NCBI RefSeq assembly: GCF_013116745.1
Contig: NZ_JABFOE010000005.1
Coordinates: forward strand, 1-64,000
DNA from: Arthrobacter sp. 260
Lineage (GTDB): Bacteria; Actinomycetota; Actinomycetes; Actinomycetales; Micrococcaceae
Length of the DNA stretch: 64,000 nucleotides
Direction: 5' to 3'
Below, piece by piece: positions 24,586-32,495 of the stretch. Below the pieces are notes generated by a model, which was not told the origin of the DNA, ran no database searches, and worked only from the letters and a program-made list of their open reading frames with translations. The first letter of the stretch is position 1; each line of letters begins with the position of its first letter. The translations under genes and the position numbers were made by a program.

Positions 24586-25266
24586 CTAGCCTTCCAGCGG
24601 CGTGGATGGCATCGATGCCAACCCCACATTGTGCTCGGTCAGCTGCCACTTGTTTCGGGCTTCCGGACCCTGATCCAGCTCCTCGAGAACCGACCAATGG
24701 CAGTTGGAGACCCCCGACAGGGACGCCCAGAGTTCCGGTGGCAGTCCCATCAGCGCAGCAAGCCCCGCCCGGATCGATCCGCCGTGGCTCGTCACCACCA
24801 GGGTCTGCCCAGGGCCAAGATCCGCCACGGCCTCGAGGGTACCTTCAGCCATTCGCCGGCCCACGTCCAGACGGCTCTCGCCGCCCCCGGCAAGCATGGT
24901 GGGGTCCCCGCCATGCCACGCGGCCTGATCTGCAGGAAACCGTGACGCAATCTCGGCGAAGGACAACCCCTGCCACTGCCCCGCGTAGGTCTCCCGCAAC
25001 CGGGGATCCAGCTCCACGGTGACGCCGGTCAACGACGCCAGCTCATTCGCGGTGGCAACAGTTCGGGCAAGGTCGGAGGAGTAGATACGCGAAGGCGCCA
25101 GGTACACCAGTTCAGCAGCGGCCTCCCGTGCCTGCTGTTGACCCAGCTCGTCGAGCGGGATGTCCTCCTGCCCCTGGAACAATCCCCGGGCATTCCAGTC
25201 GGTCCGCCCGTGCCGCCAGAACACGATCCTCCGGGCGCCCGCCGATCCGGCGGCGTTGAACCTCAC
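24586..25266 (-). CDS. Histidine phosphatase family protein (phosphoglycerate mutase-like)
   Basis: A 226-residue enzyme. The catalytic RHGRT motif (FWRHGRTDWNARG, about residues 18-22) is followed by DLARTVATA, the acidic RLRETYAGQWQG segment and the second catalytic His in VTSHGGSIR. This is the broad-specificity cobC/GpmB-type branch rather than a glycolytic mutase. GTG 25266 overlaps the rsfS stop by four bases, so the two are translationally coupled, a usual arrangement in this group. Substrate unknown. Confidence 0.9.
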   Translation of the reverse strand: MRFNAAGSAGARRIVFWRHGRTDWNARGLFQGQEDIPLDELGQQQAREAAAELVYLAPSRIYSSDLARTVATANELASLTGVTVELDPRLRETYAGQWQGLSFAEIASRFPADQAAWHGGDPTMLAGGGESRLDVGRRMAEGTLEAVADLGPGQTLVVTSHGGSIRAGLAALMGLPPELWASLSGVSNCHWSVLEELDQGPEARNKWQLTEHNVGLASMPSTPLEG

Positions 25267-25703
25267 CCGGCGTCAGGAGAGGTGGCGTCGTTGGCCAATG
25301 AAGGACCTGCTGCAGGTGTTGACGACGTCGACGCTGCGGGCGCGTCTTCCAGCTGCAGGTCAATGACCGGGCAGTCACCCCATAGGCGCTCCAGCGCATA
25401 GAAGACACGGTCCTCTTCATGCTGGACGTGAATTACGACATCCAGGTAATCCAGCAGAACCCAGCGGCCTTCGCTGCGTCCCTCCCGGCGGACGGGCTTG
25501 AGATCCCGCTTGGCCAGTTCCTCTTCGATGCCATCGACAATCGAATTGACCTGCCGTTCGCTGGATGCCGAAGCAACCAGGAAGACATCGGTAATCGCCA
25601 GCCGTTCGCTGACGTCAATAGCCACAATGTCCTGGCCAATTTTGTCCGAGGCTGCATGTGCAGCCGCCCGGGCAATTGCGATGGACGTTTCGTTAGCGCT
25701 CAC
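25263..25703 (-). CDS. rsfS: Ribosome silencing factor RsfS
   Basis: A 146-residue protein of the RsfS/Iojap family, which binds ribosomal protein L14 on the 50S subunit and blocks subunit joining when nutrients are short. Family features are IVAIDVSERLAITDVFLVAS, SIVDGIEEELAK, GRWVLLDYLDVVIHV and FYALERLWGDCPVIDL. The C-terminal 30 residues (Ala/Ser/Pro-rich) extend past the usual end. It lies downstream of nadD, the standard bacterial neighbour. Confidence 0.95.
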   Translation of the reverse strand: MSANETSIAIARAAAHAASDKIGQDIVAIDVSERLAITDVFLVASASSERQVNSIVDGIEEELAKRDLKPVRREGRSEGRWVLLDYLDVVIHVQHEEDRVFYALERLWGDCPVIDLQLEDAPAASTSSTPAAGPSLANDATSPDAG

Positions 25704-25734
25704 GTATCTCCTTGTGTGTAGTCAGCCGTCAGGT

Positions 25735-26406
25735 TCAATTGAAGACCCCGGTGATCATAATGACCCCGGTGATCAGCGCCAGGGCGCCCAGACTGACAAT
25801 CGAATATTGCAATAGCTGCAGGCGCTTGACCCGCCCCAGCCCCGCCGTCATGGCATCGAGTGGTTCGAGACCGTGCGCAGTGCGTGCGCCGATCGGATCG
25901 GCCCGCTCCGGGGCGGCGTTCCCGGGTTCCGGCGTCGTCATTGACGTGGAACCGGGCGTCGTCGCGCCTGGTGGTTGGAAGGCAGCGACCGGCAGCCCGA
26001 CGAACCTGCCGGACGAGAAGATCGAAAGGTTGTGGGCGGCCGTCGGGTCGTCAACGCCCGGCTCGGAGCCGAGACCCACCAGGGCGTGCTGCGTTTCCTC
26101 GATGGAAGGTTGCTGCACCGTCAGGGCGCGCGTGTTCAGGGCTGCCGCCCGGTCCGCGAGGGCTTTTTGCTGCTTCAGAACTTCCGGGTCTACCGCAAAG
26201 GGATCATCGTCCCCGGACTCCTGCAGCAGGGCGACATGCTCCTGCGCCTGAGCCTGGATGGAGGGTTCGTCACTACGACGACGGCGGTCCCGCCTTCCTC
26301 CTTCACGGACCGGTCCAAGACCGGTCACGGGACGGTCGACGTCGGCGTTCGTCCCGCGCAGATCCCGTCGCTTCCGCTCGTGCGCGGAATCGTTGCCGTT
26401 CGTCAT
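25735..26406 (-). CDS. Hypothetical protein with C-terminal membrane anchor
   Basis: A 223-residue protein between nadD and rsfS. The first 60 residues are strongly charged (HERKRRDLRG, RRDRRRRSDE), the middle is helical then Pro/Thr-rich, and the last 25 residues form one transmembrane helix (YSIVSLGALALITGVIMITG). It should be a tail-anchored cytosolic protein. No enzyme motif is visible. Spacing to nadD is seven bases, so it is part of the operon. Confidence 0.75.
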   Translation of the reverse strand: MTNGNDSAHERKRRDLRGTNADVDRPVTGLGPVREGGRRDRRRRSDEPSIQAQAQEHVALLQESGDDDPFAVDPEVLKQQKALADRAAALNTRALTVQQPSIEETQHALVGLGSEPGVDDPTAAHNLSIFSSGRFVGLPVAAFQPPGATTPGSTSMTTPEPGNAAPERADPIGARTAHGLEPLDAMTAGLGRVKRLQLLQYSIVSLGALALITGVIMITGVFN

Positions 26407-26413
26407 TGGTTTC

Positions 26414-27088
26414 TCACCCAGTAGTAGATTTCAGTTCGTTGTGTCGGACGGGATGTTCCAGACGCTGCCCGGCCACTGCCTCATCCCGGTAAAGACCGTG
26501 CTTGGCAATGTACTGGACCACGCCGTCGGGCACCAGGTACCAGACCGGATCCCCGGCAGCCACCCGCAGCCGGCAATCCGTCGAGGAAATGGCCATGGCT
26601 GGCACTTCCAGCAAACTCACGTCCCTGCCTCCCCCATCGAGTTCGTGGCCTGGTCGGGTGACCCCTACGAAATGGGCGAGGGACCACAGTTCGTCGGCGT
26701 TCTTCCAGGACAGGATCTGAGCCATGGCATCGGCGCCGGTGATGAAGAACAGTTCAGCCTCGGGCCGGGCCGCCTTCAGGTCGCGCAGCGTATCGATGGT
26801 GTAGGTGGGACCGGGGCGGTCAATATCCACGCGGCTCACCGTGAAGTTCGGGTTGGACGCCGTCGCCACGACCGTCATCAGGTAGCGATGCTCAGCCGGG
26901 CTGACTGCCCGTTCCGCTTTTTGCCACGGCTGCCCGGTGGGCACGAACACTACCTCGTCGAGGTTGAAGACTGCAGCCACTTCGCTGGCTGCGACAAGGT
27001 GCCCATGGTGGATGGGGTCGAAGGTACCGCCCATCACCCCAAGTCGCCACGGGCGGCCGTCCGCGTGTGCCCTATCGGCTGGATTCAC
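26414..27088 (-). CDS. nadD: Nicotinate-nucleotide adenylyltransferase
   Basis: A 224-residue enzyme that adenylates nicotinic acid mononucleotide, the penultimate step of NAD synthesis. It has the nucleotidyltransferase signature [20 protein letters not shown], a PTGQPWQK substrate loop, and the C-terminal [20 protein letters not shown] motif (ISSTxxR type). GTG 27088 is the start. It lies nine bases downstream of the small membrane protein gene and seven upstream of the tail-anchored protein. Confidence 0.96.
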   Translation of the reverse strand: MNPADRAHADGRPWRLGVMGGTFDPIHHGHLVAASEVAAVFNLDEVVFVPTGQPWQKAERAVSPAEHRYLMTVVATASNPNFTVSRVDIDRPGPTYTIDTLRDLKAARPEAELFFITGADAMAQILSWKNADELWSLAHFVGVTRPGHELDGGGRDVSLLEVPAMAISSTDCRLRVAAGDPVWYLVPDGVVQYIAKHGLYRDEAVAGQRLEHPVRHNELKSTTG

Positions 27089-27097
27089 GTCCCGTGG

Positions 27098-27343
27098 CTA
27101 GCGGCGCGTGGCTTCGCCGTGGTCATGCTTGTTAGGGTGCTGCTTGTGCGGGTCAGCGTGCTCCTCAACGGCGTCGTGACGGTTCCCGAGGCTGGTGAAG
27201 GCCAGGGTGATGAACATCAGCGCCAGCAGCGCTCCCATGATGATGACCCCGTACAGTACGGGATCCATCGGAAGTTCGACGTGTACCGCGTGTCCGCCGG
27301 TCTCGGCAGCGACAACTGCGGCATCGAGAAACTGAGAAAGCAT
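27098..27343 (-). CDS. Small hypothetical membrane protein
   Basis: About 81 residues starting MLSQFLDAAVVAA at ATG 27343 (ATG 27364 is possible). One strong transmembrane helix (VLYGVIIMGALLALMFITLAF) is followed by a His/Asp/Lys-rich tail (EEHADPHKQHPNKHDHGEA) that could bind metal. Family not named by me, but a short one-helix protein between proA and nadD fits this operon type. Confidence rests on tight spacing and coding-like composition. Confidence 0.7.
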   Translation of the reverse strand: MLSQFLDAAVVAAETGGHAVHVELPMDPVLYGVIIMGALLALMFITLAFTSLGNRHDAVEEHADPHKQHPNKHDHGEATRR

Positions 27344-27436
27344 AAATTCTCCCCTTGAAATCAAGTTAGTACGTGGCCGGTCAGCACAAACCGGCGGATA
27401 GGTTCCCTACCATGTTACGCGCATTGGGGCACTGTC

Positions 27437-28720
27437 CTAGGCCCGGACCTGCCCATCGCCCTGAAGGATCCATTTGGTAGTAGTCAGCTCACGCAATCCC
27501 ATTGGCCCGCGCGCATGCATCTTCTGGGTGGAGATTCCCACCTCGGCGCCTAGTCCCAGCTCTGCCCCATCGGTGAACCGGGTCGAGGCGTTGACGATCA
27601 CTGCCGCCGAATCGATACCGGCGATGAACTGCTCAGCGTTGCCCAGGTCGTTGGTGACGATCGCTTCGGTGTGGCCGGTGGTCCACCGTCGAATGTGCGC
27701 CATGGCCTCATCCAGGGAATCCACTGTCGCCACCGCGAGGTCCAGGTCCATGTACTCCCTGGCCCAGTCATCGTCGGTGGCCAGGATGGCGCTGACGCCG
27801 TCGGGCAACGCGTCGAGGGTCCGTTGGTCCGCGTGGATGCGCACCCCGGCTGCCACGAGCGCCCGCAGCACGTCGCCGGTGGCGACGGCGTCGCGGTGCA
27901 CCAGCAGGGTCTCGACGGTGTTACAGACACTGGGGCGTTGGGTTTTCGCATTGAGGAGGATGTCCACGGCCATTTTAGGGTCGGCACTGCGATCAACGTA
28001 GATGTGCACGTTGCCCTCCCCGGTCTCGATCACCGGTACTGCCGAGTTGGTGACAACCGTCTGGATCAGGTCGTGGCCACCACGGGGAATCAGCACGTCC
28101 ACCCGCCCGCGCGCCTTCATCAGAACGTTGGCGCCCTCACGTCCATACTCGTCGACGCTCTGCACGGCGTCGGCCGGCAGGCCCGAGGTCACCAGCGCGC
28201 CCCGGATGATGTCAAGCAGCGCCAAGTTGGTGTGTGCGGCGGCGCTGCCACCACGGAGGATGACCGCGTTGCCGCTCTTGAGCGCCAGCCCGGCGATGTC
28301 GACGGTCACGTTGGGCCTGGCCTCGTAGATCGCGGCGACGACGCCGAGGGGTACATGGACCTGGCGCATCCGGACACCGTTGGGCAGAGTCTGTCCGCGC
28401 TCAAGTGAGCCCACAGGATCGGGAAGTCCCGCGAGGTTCGTCAGGGCTGCCGCCAGCCCCTCAATGCGTTCATTGGAGAGGCTAAGACGGTCAAGGAGCG
28501 CCTTCGAGGTGCCGTTCGCGTGCCCTGCCTCAACATCGAGTGCGTTGGCGGCGAGGATCCCGGCACCGTTGGCTACCAGGGCCTCACCGATCGCGAGGAG
28601 TGCCTGGTCCTTGGCGGCCCGGTTGGCGGCGGCTAGCTGCCGTGCCGCCACGCGCGAGCGGTCAGCGATGGCGTGCACCGCAGTGGTCACATCTGTCTGC
28701 TGTTCGGTCACGGAAGTCAT
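27437..28720 (-). CDS. proA: Gamma-glutamyl phosphate reductase
   Basis: A 427-residue aldehyde-dehydrogenase-fold enzyme that reduces gamma-glutamyl phosphate to glutamate semialdehyde in proline synthesis. Visible features are GVVAAIYEARPNVTVD, NAVILRGGSAA, the catalytic Cys in KTQRPSVCNTVETLL and TRFTDGAELGLGAEVGIST. Its ATG follows the proB stop by nine bases on the same strand. Length is typical. Confidence 0.97.
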   Translation of the reverse strand: MTSVTEQQTDVTTAVHAIADRSRVAARQLAAANRAAKDQALLAIGEALVANGAGILAANALDVEAGHANGTSKALLDRLSLSNERIEGLAAALTNLAGLPDPVGSLERGQTLPNGVRMRQVHVPLGVVAAIYEARPNVTVDIAGLALKSGNAVILRGGSAAAHTNLALLDIIRGALVTSGLPADAVQSVDEYGREGANVLMKARGRVDVLIPRGGHDLIQTVVTNSAVPVIETGEGNVHIYVDRSADPKMAVDILLNAKTQRPSVCNTVETLLVHRDAVATGDVLRALVAAGVRIHADQRTLDALPDGVSAILATDDDWAREYMDLDLAVATVDSLDEAMAHIRRWTTGHTEAIVTNDLGNAEQFIAGIDSAAVIVNASTRFTDGAELGLGAEVGISTQKMHARGPMGLRELTTTKWILQGDGQVRA

Positions 28721-28729
28721 TGACCCAGT

Positions 28730-29863
28730 CTAGCGAAGCACCACGAGGTCGTTGACGTGGACCACTGAACGCTCATATTCGCGGCCCAGCTCCTTGGAGA
28801 GCTCACGGGTGGTCCGGCCCAACATCCTGGGCAGTTCGAAGGAACTGTAGTTGACCAGTCCATGTGCGACGACGCCGCCCTGCGGGTCCAGCATGGCCAC
28901 CGGGTCGCCGGCTTCGAAGTCGCCTCCGACCGAGACAATGCCGGCGGGCAGCAGGGAGCGCCGCCGTTCGCCGACGGCTTTCGCTGCGCCGTCGTCGAGG
29001 GTCAGGGTGCCCCGGATGTCTGCCAGGTGGGCCAGCCACAGGAGGCGAATCGGCTTGCGTCGGCCGTTGGTGCTGAACCAGGTGCCGACGTCGGCGCCGG
29101 CCAGTGCTGCCGCCGCGTTGTCGGTTGATGTGACCAGCGCAGGGATTCCGGAGCTCGCGGCAATGGTCGCCGCCTCCACCTTGGTCACCATGCCACCGGT
29201 ACCGACCCCGGCCTTGCCGGTGCGCCCGATCTCGACGCCCTCGAGGTCCTGTGGACCGCTGACCTCGGGAATCCGCTGGGCGTCGTCCTTGGGCGGTCCG
29301 TCGTACAGGGAGTCGACGTCGGAGAGCAGCACCAGCGCGTCAGCCTTTACGAGGTGCGCCACCAGGGCGGCCAGGCGGTCGTTGTCACCAAACCGGATCT
29401 CGTGGCTGGCGACGGTGTCGTTCTCGTTGACGATGGGAACAACACCGAAATTCAGCAGCCGCTCCATAGCCCGATGGGCGTTGGCGTAGTGGCCGCGGCG
29501 GATCAGATCCTCGGCGGTAAGCAGTACCTGGCTGACCGTGACGCCATGGGCACCGAACGCGGCCGTGTACCGGGCCATCAGCAGGCCCTGGCCAACACTC
29601 GCGGCGGCCTGCTGGGAGGACAGCTGGTTGGGCCGTCGTTTCAGCCCGAGCGGCGCCAGGCCGGCCGCGATGGCACCGCTGGACACCAGGATCACCTCGG
29701 TGCCCTCGTTGCGGCGGGCGGCGAGGACGTCGGACAGGCCTACCAGAGCTTCCTCGGACAGACCACCGGAGATGGAGGTCAGCGAGGATGATCCCACCTT
29801 CACGACAATCCGCTTCGCCTTTGCGAGGCCCGAACGGGTTCTCAGGGGACGTTTAGCCGTCAT
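28730..29863 (-). CDS. proB: Glutamate 5-kinase
   Basis: A 377-residue enzyme for the first step of proline synthesis. The amino-acid kinase domain (VVKVGSSSLTS, VSSGAIAAGL, NENDTV with FGDNDRLAALVA, TGGMVTKVEAA) is followed by a PUA domain at about residues 280-377, so it is the long form. ATG 29863 begins MTAKRPLRTRSG; GTG 29869 is an alternative. The frame upstream of this lies within obg and is not coding. It starts a few bases after the obg stop. Confidence 0.96.
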   Translation of the reverse strand: MTAKRPLRTRSGLAKAKRIVVKVGSSSLTSISGGLSEEALVGLSDVLAARRNEGTEVILVSSGAIAAGLAPLGLKRRPNQLSSQQAAASVGQGLLMARYTAAFGAHGVTVSQVLLTAEDLIRRGHYANAHRAMERLLNFGVVPIVNENDTVASHEIRFGDNDRLAALVAHLVKADALVLLSDVDSLYDGPPKDDAQRIPEVSGPQDLEGVEIGRTGKAGVGTGGMVTKVEAATIAASSGIPALVTSTDNAAAALAGADVGTWFSTNGRRKPIRLLWLAHLADIRGTLTLDDGAAKAVGERRRSLLPAGIVSVGGDFEAGDPVAMLDPQGGVVAHGLVNYSSFELPRMLGRTTRELSKELGREYERSVVHVNDLVVLR

Positions 29864-29870
29864 CGTCACC

Positions 29871-31490
29871 TCAGTGTCCGGTTTTTTCGTCATCCGCTGC
29901 TGGTGCCGGCTCATCAACCTGCGGCTGATCAGGATCGGCCCCCGGTCCGGTACGGGTCTTGTAGTTGACCGATTCAGTCCAGATCCCGGCCTTGCGCTCG
30001 GTCTCCAGATCGGCCCGGGCCGCGGCGCGTGCATCCTTGCGGTCCTGGTAGTCCTCGCGCTTTTCATCGCGGGTGGGTCGCACGAACTCCGCCAGGCGGA
30101 TATCGGTGCCACGCGGTGACGCGAGCAGCTCCGCGCCGCCCATCATGGTTGGCTCCCAGTCGAAGACGACGCCGTCGTCCTCGCCGATCACCACAGTGTC
30201 GCCGGGCTTGGCGCCGCTCTTGAACAGCTGTTCCTCGACACCGAGCTTCGCCAGCCGGTCCGCCAGGTAGCCGACGGCTTCGTCGTTGTTGAAGTCGGTC
30301 TGCTTGACCCAGCGCTCGGGCTTCTCACCGATGACACGGAACAGCGGCAGGAGGTTTTTCTCCTCGTTCCGGATGATGAAACCGCGGGAGTTGACGGCGC
30401 GGGGGCGGAGCACGGGCGGGGTGATCTTCGGCGGGGTGGCCTTGAGCTCGGCGCGGGCGGCGGTCACGATCTCGCCCATCGCGAAGCCGAGCTGCCGGAG
30501 CCCCTCGTGGCTGGAAGCCGACACCTCGAAGACGCGGTACCCGCGTGCCTCGAGTTCGGGCCGGACGAAGGACGCCATGTCCTTGCCATCGGGGACATCG
30601 ACCTTGTTCAGGGCAATCAGTTTGGGGCGCTGGTTCAGCGGGACGACGTCGCCGTCGGGGCCCGCGAAGCTCATGTCGACCGCGTACTTTTCGAGCTCGC
30701 GCTCGATGATGTCAAGGTCATTGAGCGGGTTGCGGTCGGACTCAAGCGTGGCGCAGTCCAGGACGTGGACCAGCGCGGCACAGCGCTCGACGTGGCGCAG
30801 GAAGTTGTGGCCGAGGCCCTTGCCCTCGCTGGCACCCTCGATCAAGCCGGGCACGTCGGCGATCGTGTACCGGACATCGCCGGACTCCACGACGCCAAGG
30901 TTCGGCACCAGCGTGGTGAAGGGGTAGTCAGCAATCTTGGGGCGGGCCGCGGACATGGCTGCGACGAGGCTGGACTTGCCGGCGGAGGGGAAACCAACCA
31001 GCGCGATATCGGCAATGGACTTCAGTTCCAGCACAATGTCGCGGGCGTCGCCGGGGATACCGAGCAGCGCGAAGCCGGGTGCCTTGCGCTTCTGGGAGGA
31101 GAGCGAGGAGTTGCCGAGTCCGCCCTGGCCACCGGAGGCAGCGACGAATTCGGCGCCTTCCCCGACCAGATCGGCGAGCACTTCGCCGTCCTTGGTCTTG
31201 ACGACGGTGCCGTCAGGCATGGGGAGGATCAGGGTCTCGCCCTGCTTGCCTCCGCGCCAGTCGCCCATCCCGTTGCCGCCGTTGGTGGCGTGACGGTGCG
31301 GGGCGTGGTGGTAGTCCAGGAGGGTGGTGGTCTGCGAACTAACGCGCAGGATCACGCTTCCGCCGTCGCCACCGTTGCCACCATCGGGCCCGCCCAGCGG
31401 CTTGAACTTTTCACGCTTGACGGAAACGCAGCCATGACCGCCGGTACCGCCCGACACATGCAGAACCACCCGGTCAACGAAGCTTGCCAC
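29871..31490 (-). CDS. obgE: Obg family GTPase
   Basis: A 539-residue ribosome-associated GTPase needed for 50S assembly and stress control. The Gly-rich Obg domain covers residues 1-160 ([25 protein letters not shown]). The G domain has [25 protein letters not shown] and SASSHEGL. An OCT domain lies near 340-420, and a charged C-terminal tail of about 100 residues makes it longer than the E. coli protein, as is usual in actinobacteria. A strong terminator separates it from rpmA, so it needs its own promoter or read-through. Confidence 0.97.
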   Translation of the reverse strand: MASFVDRVVLHVSGGTGGHGCVSVKREKFKPLGGPDGGNGGDGGSVILRVSSQTTTLLDYHHAPHRHATNGGNGMGDWRGGKQGETLILPMPDGTVVKTKDGEVLADLVGEGAEFVAASGGQGGLGNSSLSSQKRKAPGFALLGIPGDARDIVLELKSIADIALVGFPSAGKSSLVAAMSAARPKIADYPFTTLVPNLGVVESGDVRYTIADVPGLIEGASEGKGLGHNFLRHVERCAALVHVLDCATLESDRNPLNDLDIIERELEKYAVDMSFAGPDGDVVPLNQRPKLIALNKVDVPDGKDMASFVRPELEARGYRVFEVSASSHEGLRQLGFAMGEIVTAARAELKATPPKITPPVLRPRAVNSRGFIIRNEEKNLLPLFRVIGEKPERWVKQTDFNNDEAVGYLADRLAKLGVEEQLFKSGAKPGDTVVIGEDDGVVFDWEPTMMGGAELLASPRGTDIRLAEFVRPTRDEKREDYQDRKDARAAARADLETERKAGIWTESVNYKTRTGPGADPDQPQVDEPAPAADDEKTGH

Positions 31491-31540
31491 GTTGAACTCC
31501 TTCAGAATTTTTGGATTTGGTGCCGAGTGTATCCCGGCTT

Positions 31541-31578
31541 AAAAAGAAAGTGGGGCGAGCCGGATCGGCTCACCCCAC
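31541..31578 (-). terminator. Rho-independent terminator after rplU-rpmA
   Basis: A 13-bp stem with one G-U pair (31550-31562 with 31566-31578) and a three-base loop. On the minus strand it is followed by TTTCTTTTT. It lies 31 bases after the rpmA stop and 51 bases before the obg start. Confidence 0.92.
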
Positions 31579-31608
31579 CTCACTGCCTAATGCTTGGTTG
31601 CGCAGAAA

Positions 31609-31869
31609 CTACTCTGCGACTGCGCCGACGATGTTGACGACGCGGCGTCCACGACGGCTACCGAACTCTACCGAGCCGGCCTCCAGTGCGAACAGCGTGT
31701 CGTCTCCGCCGCGGCCAACGCCAGCGCCGGGGTGGAAGTGGGTGCCACGCTGGCGGACGATGATCTCGCCGGCCTTGACAACCTGTCCACCGAACCGCTT
31801 GACGCCGAGGTACTGGGCGTTCGAATCGCGACCGTTGCGAGTGGAACTCGCACCCTTCTTATGTGCCAT
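31609..31869 (-). CDS. rpmA: 50S ribosomal protein L27
   Basis: An 86-residue protein starting [16 protein letters not shown], with the L27 core [20 protein letters not shown] and GTHFHPG. The N-terminal extension reaches the peptidyl-transferase centre of the 50S subunit. No Firmicutes-type N-terminal cleavage sequence is present. It lies 35 bases downstream of rplU, and the pair ends at the strong terminator. Confidence 0.98.
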   Translation of the reverse strand: MAHKKGASSTRNGRDSNAQYLGVKRFGGQVVKAGEIIVRQRGTHFHPGAGVGRGGDDTLFALEAGSVEFGSRRGRRVVNIVGAVAE

Positions 31870-31904
31870 CTGCTTTGCCTACCTTTTGATAAAGAACGAA
31901 GAGG

Positions 31905-32213
31905 TTACTTGATGCCTGTGATCTTGACGCGGGTCAGTTCCGAACGGTGACCCTGGCGCTTCTTGTAGCCGGTCTTGTTCTTGAACTTCTGGATGACAAT
32001 CTTCGGTCCACGAAGATTCTCAATGATCTCGGCAGTGACAGCGACCTTGGCCAGGTCATCTGCTGCTGAGGTTACCTTGTCGCCGTCGACCAGGAGGAGG
32101 GCGGGCAGCTGAAAGCTGCTGCCGGCCTTACCGGTGACGCGGTCAAGGGTTACGAGGTCTCCCACGGAAACCTTTTCTTGCCGGCCGCCTGCGCGGACAA
32201 TCGCGTACACCAC
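31905..32213 (-). CDS. rplU: 50S ribosomal protein L21
   Basis: About 102 residues from GTG 32213, giving (M)[18 protein letters not shown], the standard L21 start; the TTG at 32237 adds residues not seen in the family. The C-terminal RNA-binding part reads [20 protein letters not shown]. It binds 23S rRNA in the 50S subunit. First gene of the rplU-rpmA unit, with a purine-rich AGAGAAGTGAG before the start. Confidence 0.97.
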   Translation of the reverse strand: MVYAIVRAGGRQEKVSVGDLVTLDRVTGKAGSSFQLPALLLVDGDKVTSAADDLAKVAVTAEIIENLRGPKIVIQKFKNKTGYKKRQGHRSELTRVKITGIK

Positions 32214-32450
32214 TTGGGAACTCACTTCTCTCGACAACTATGCTTGGAAAACTACTGTGTGCGTACTTACACCGGTAAACCATACTATTTGGTCCTACCG
32301 CTGACGCTGTGCATCGACGCCCCGGATAACCGGTTAGAAGGCGAACGCACCGAAGATCAAGATTACGCCAGAGCGGCGGTTTCCTGCAAATCCTCCCAGG
32401 GTGGGCGAGTCGCGGGAACCTCCGAACCGGGACGAGCCGCTCCCCCACCC

Positions 32451-32474
32451 CTGGCCCTCCCGTGGGAGGGCCAG
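32451..32474 (-). terminator. GC-rich hairpin after RNase E gene
   Basis: ctggccctccc (32451-32461) and gggagggccag (32464-32474) pair perfectly over 11 bp with a two-base loop; in practice the loop would open to four or more bases. It lies 22 bases after the rne stop. No T-tract follows, so it may stabilise the mRNA end rather than terminate by itself. Confidence 0.6.
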
Positions 32475-32495
32475 CGGCACGGGAGCAGCCCACCG

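Noticed and set aside
30507-31637. 376-residue plus-strand open frame
   Set aside because: It is antisense to obg and crosses its terminator; no family features.
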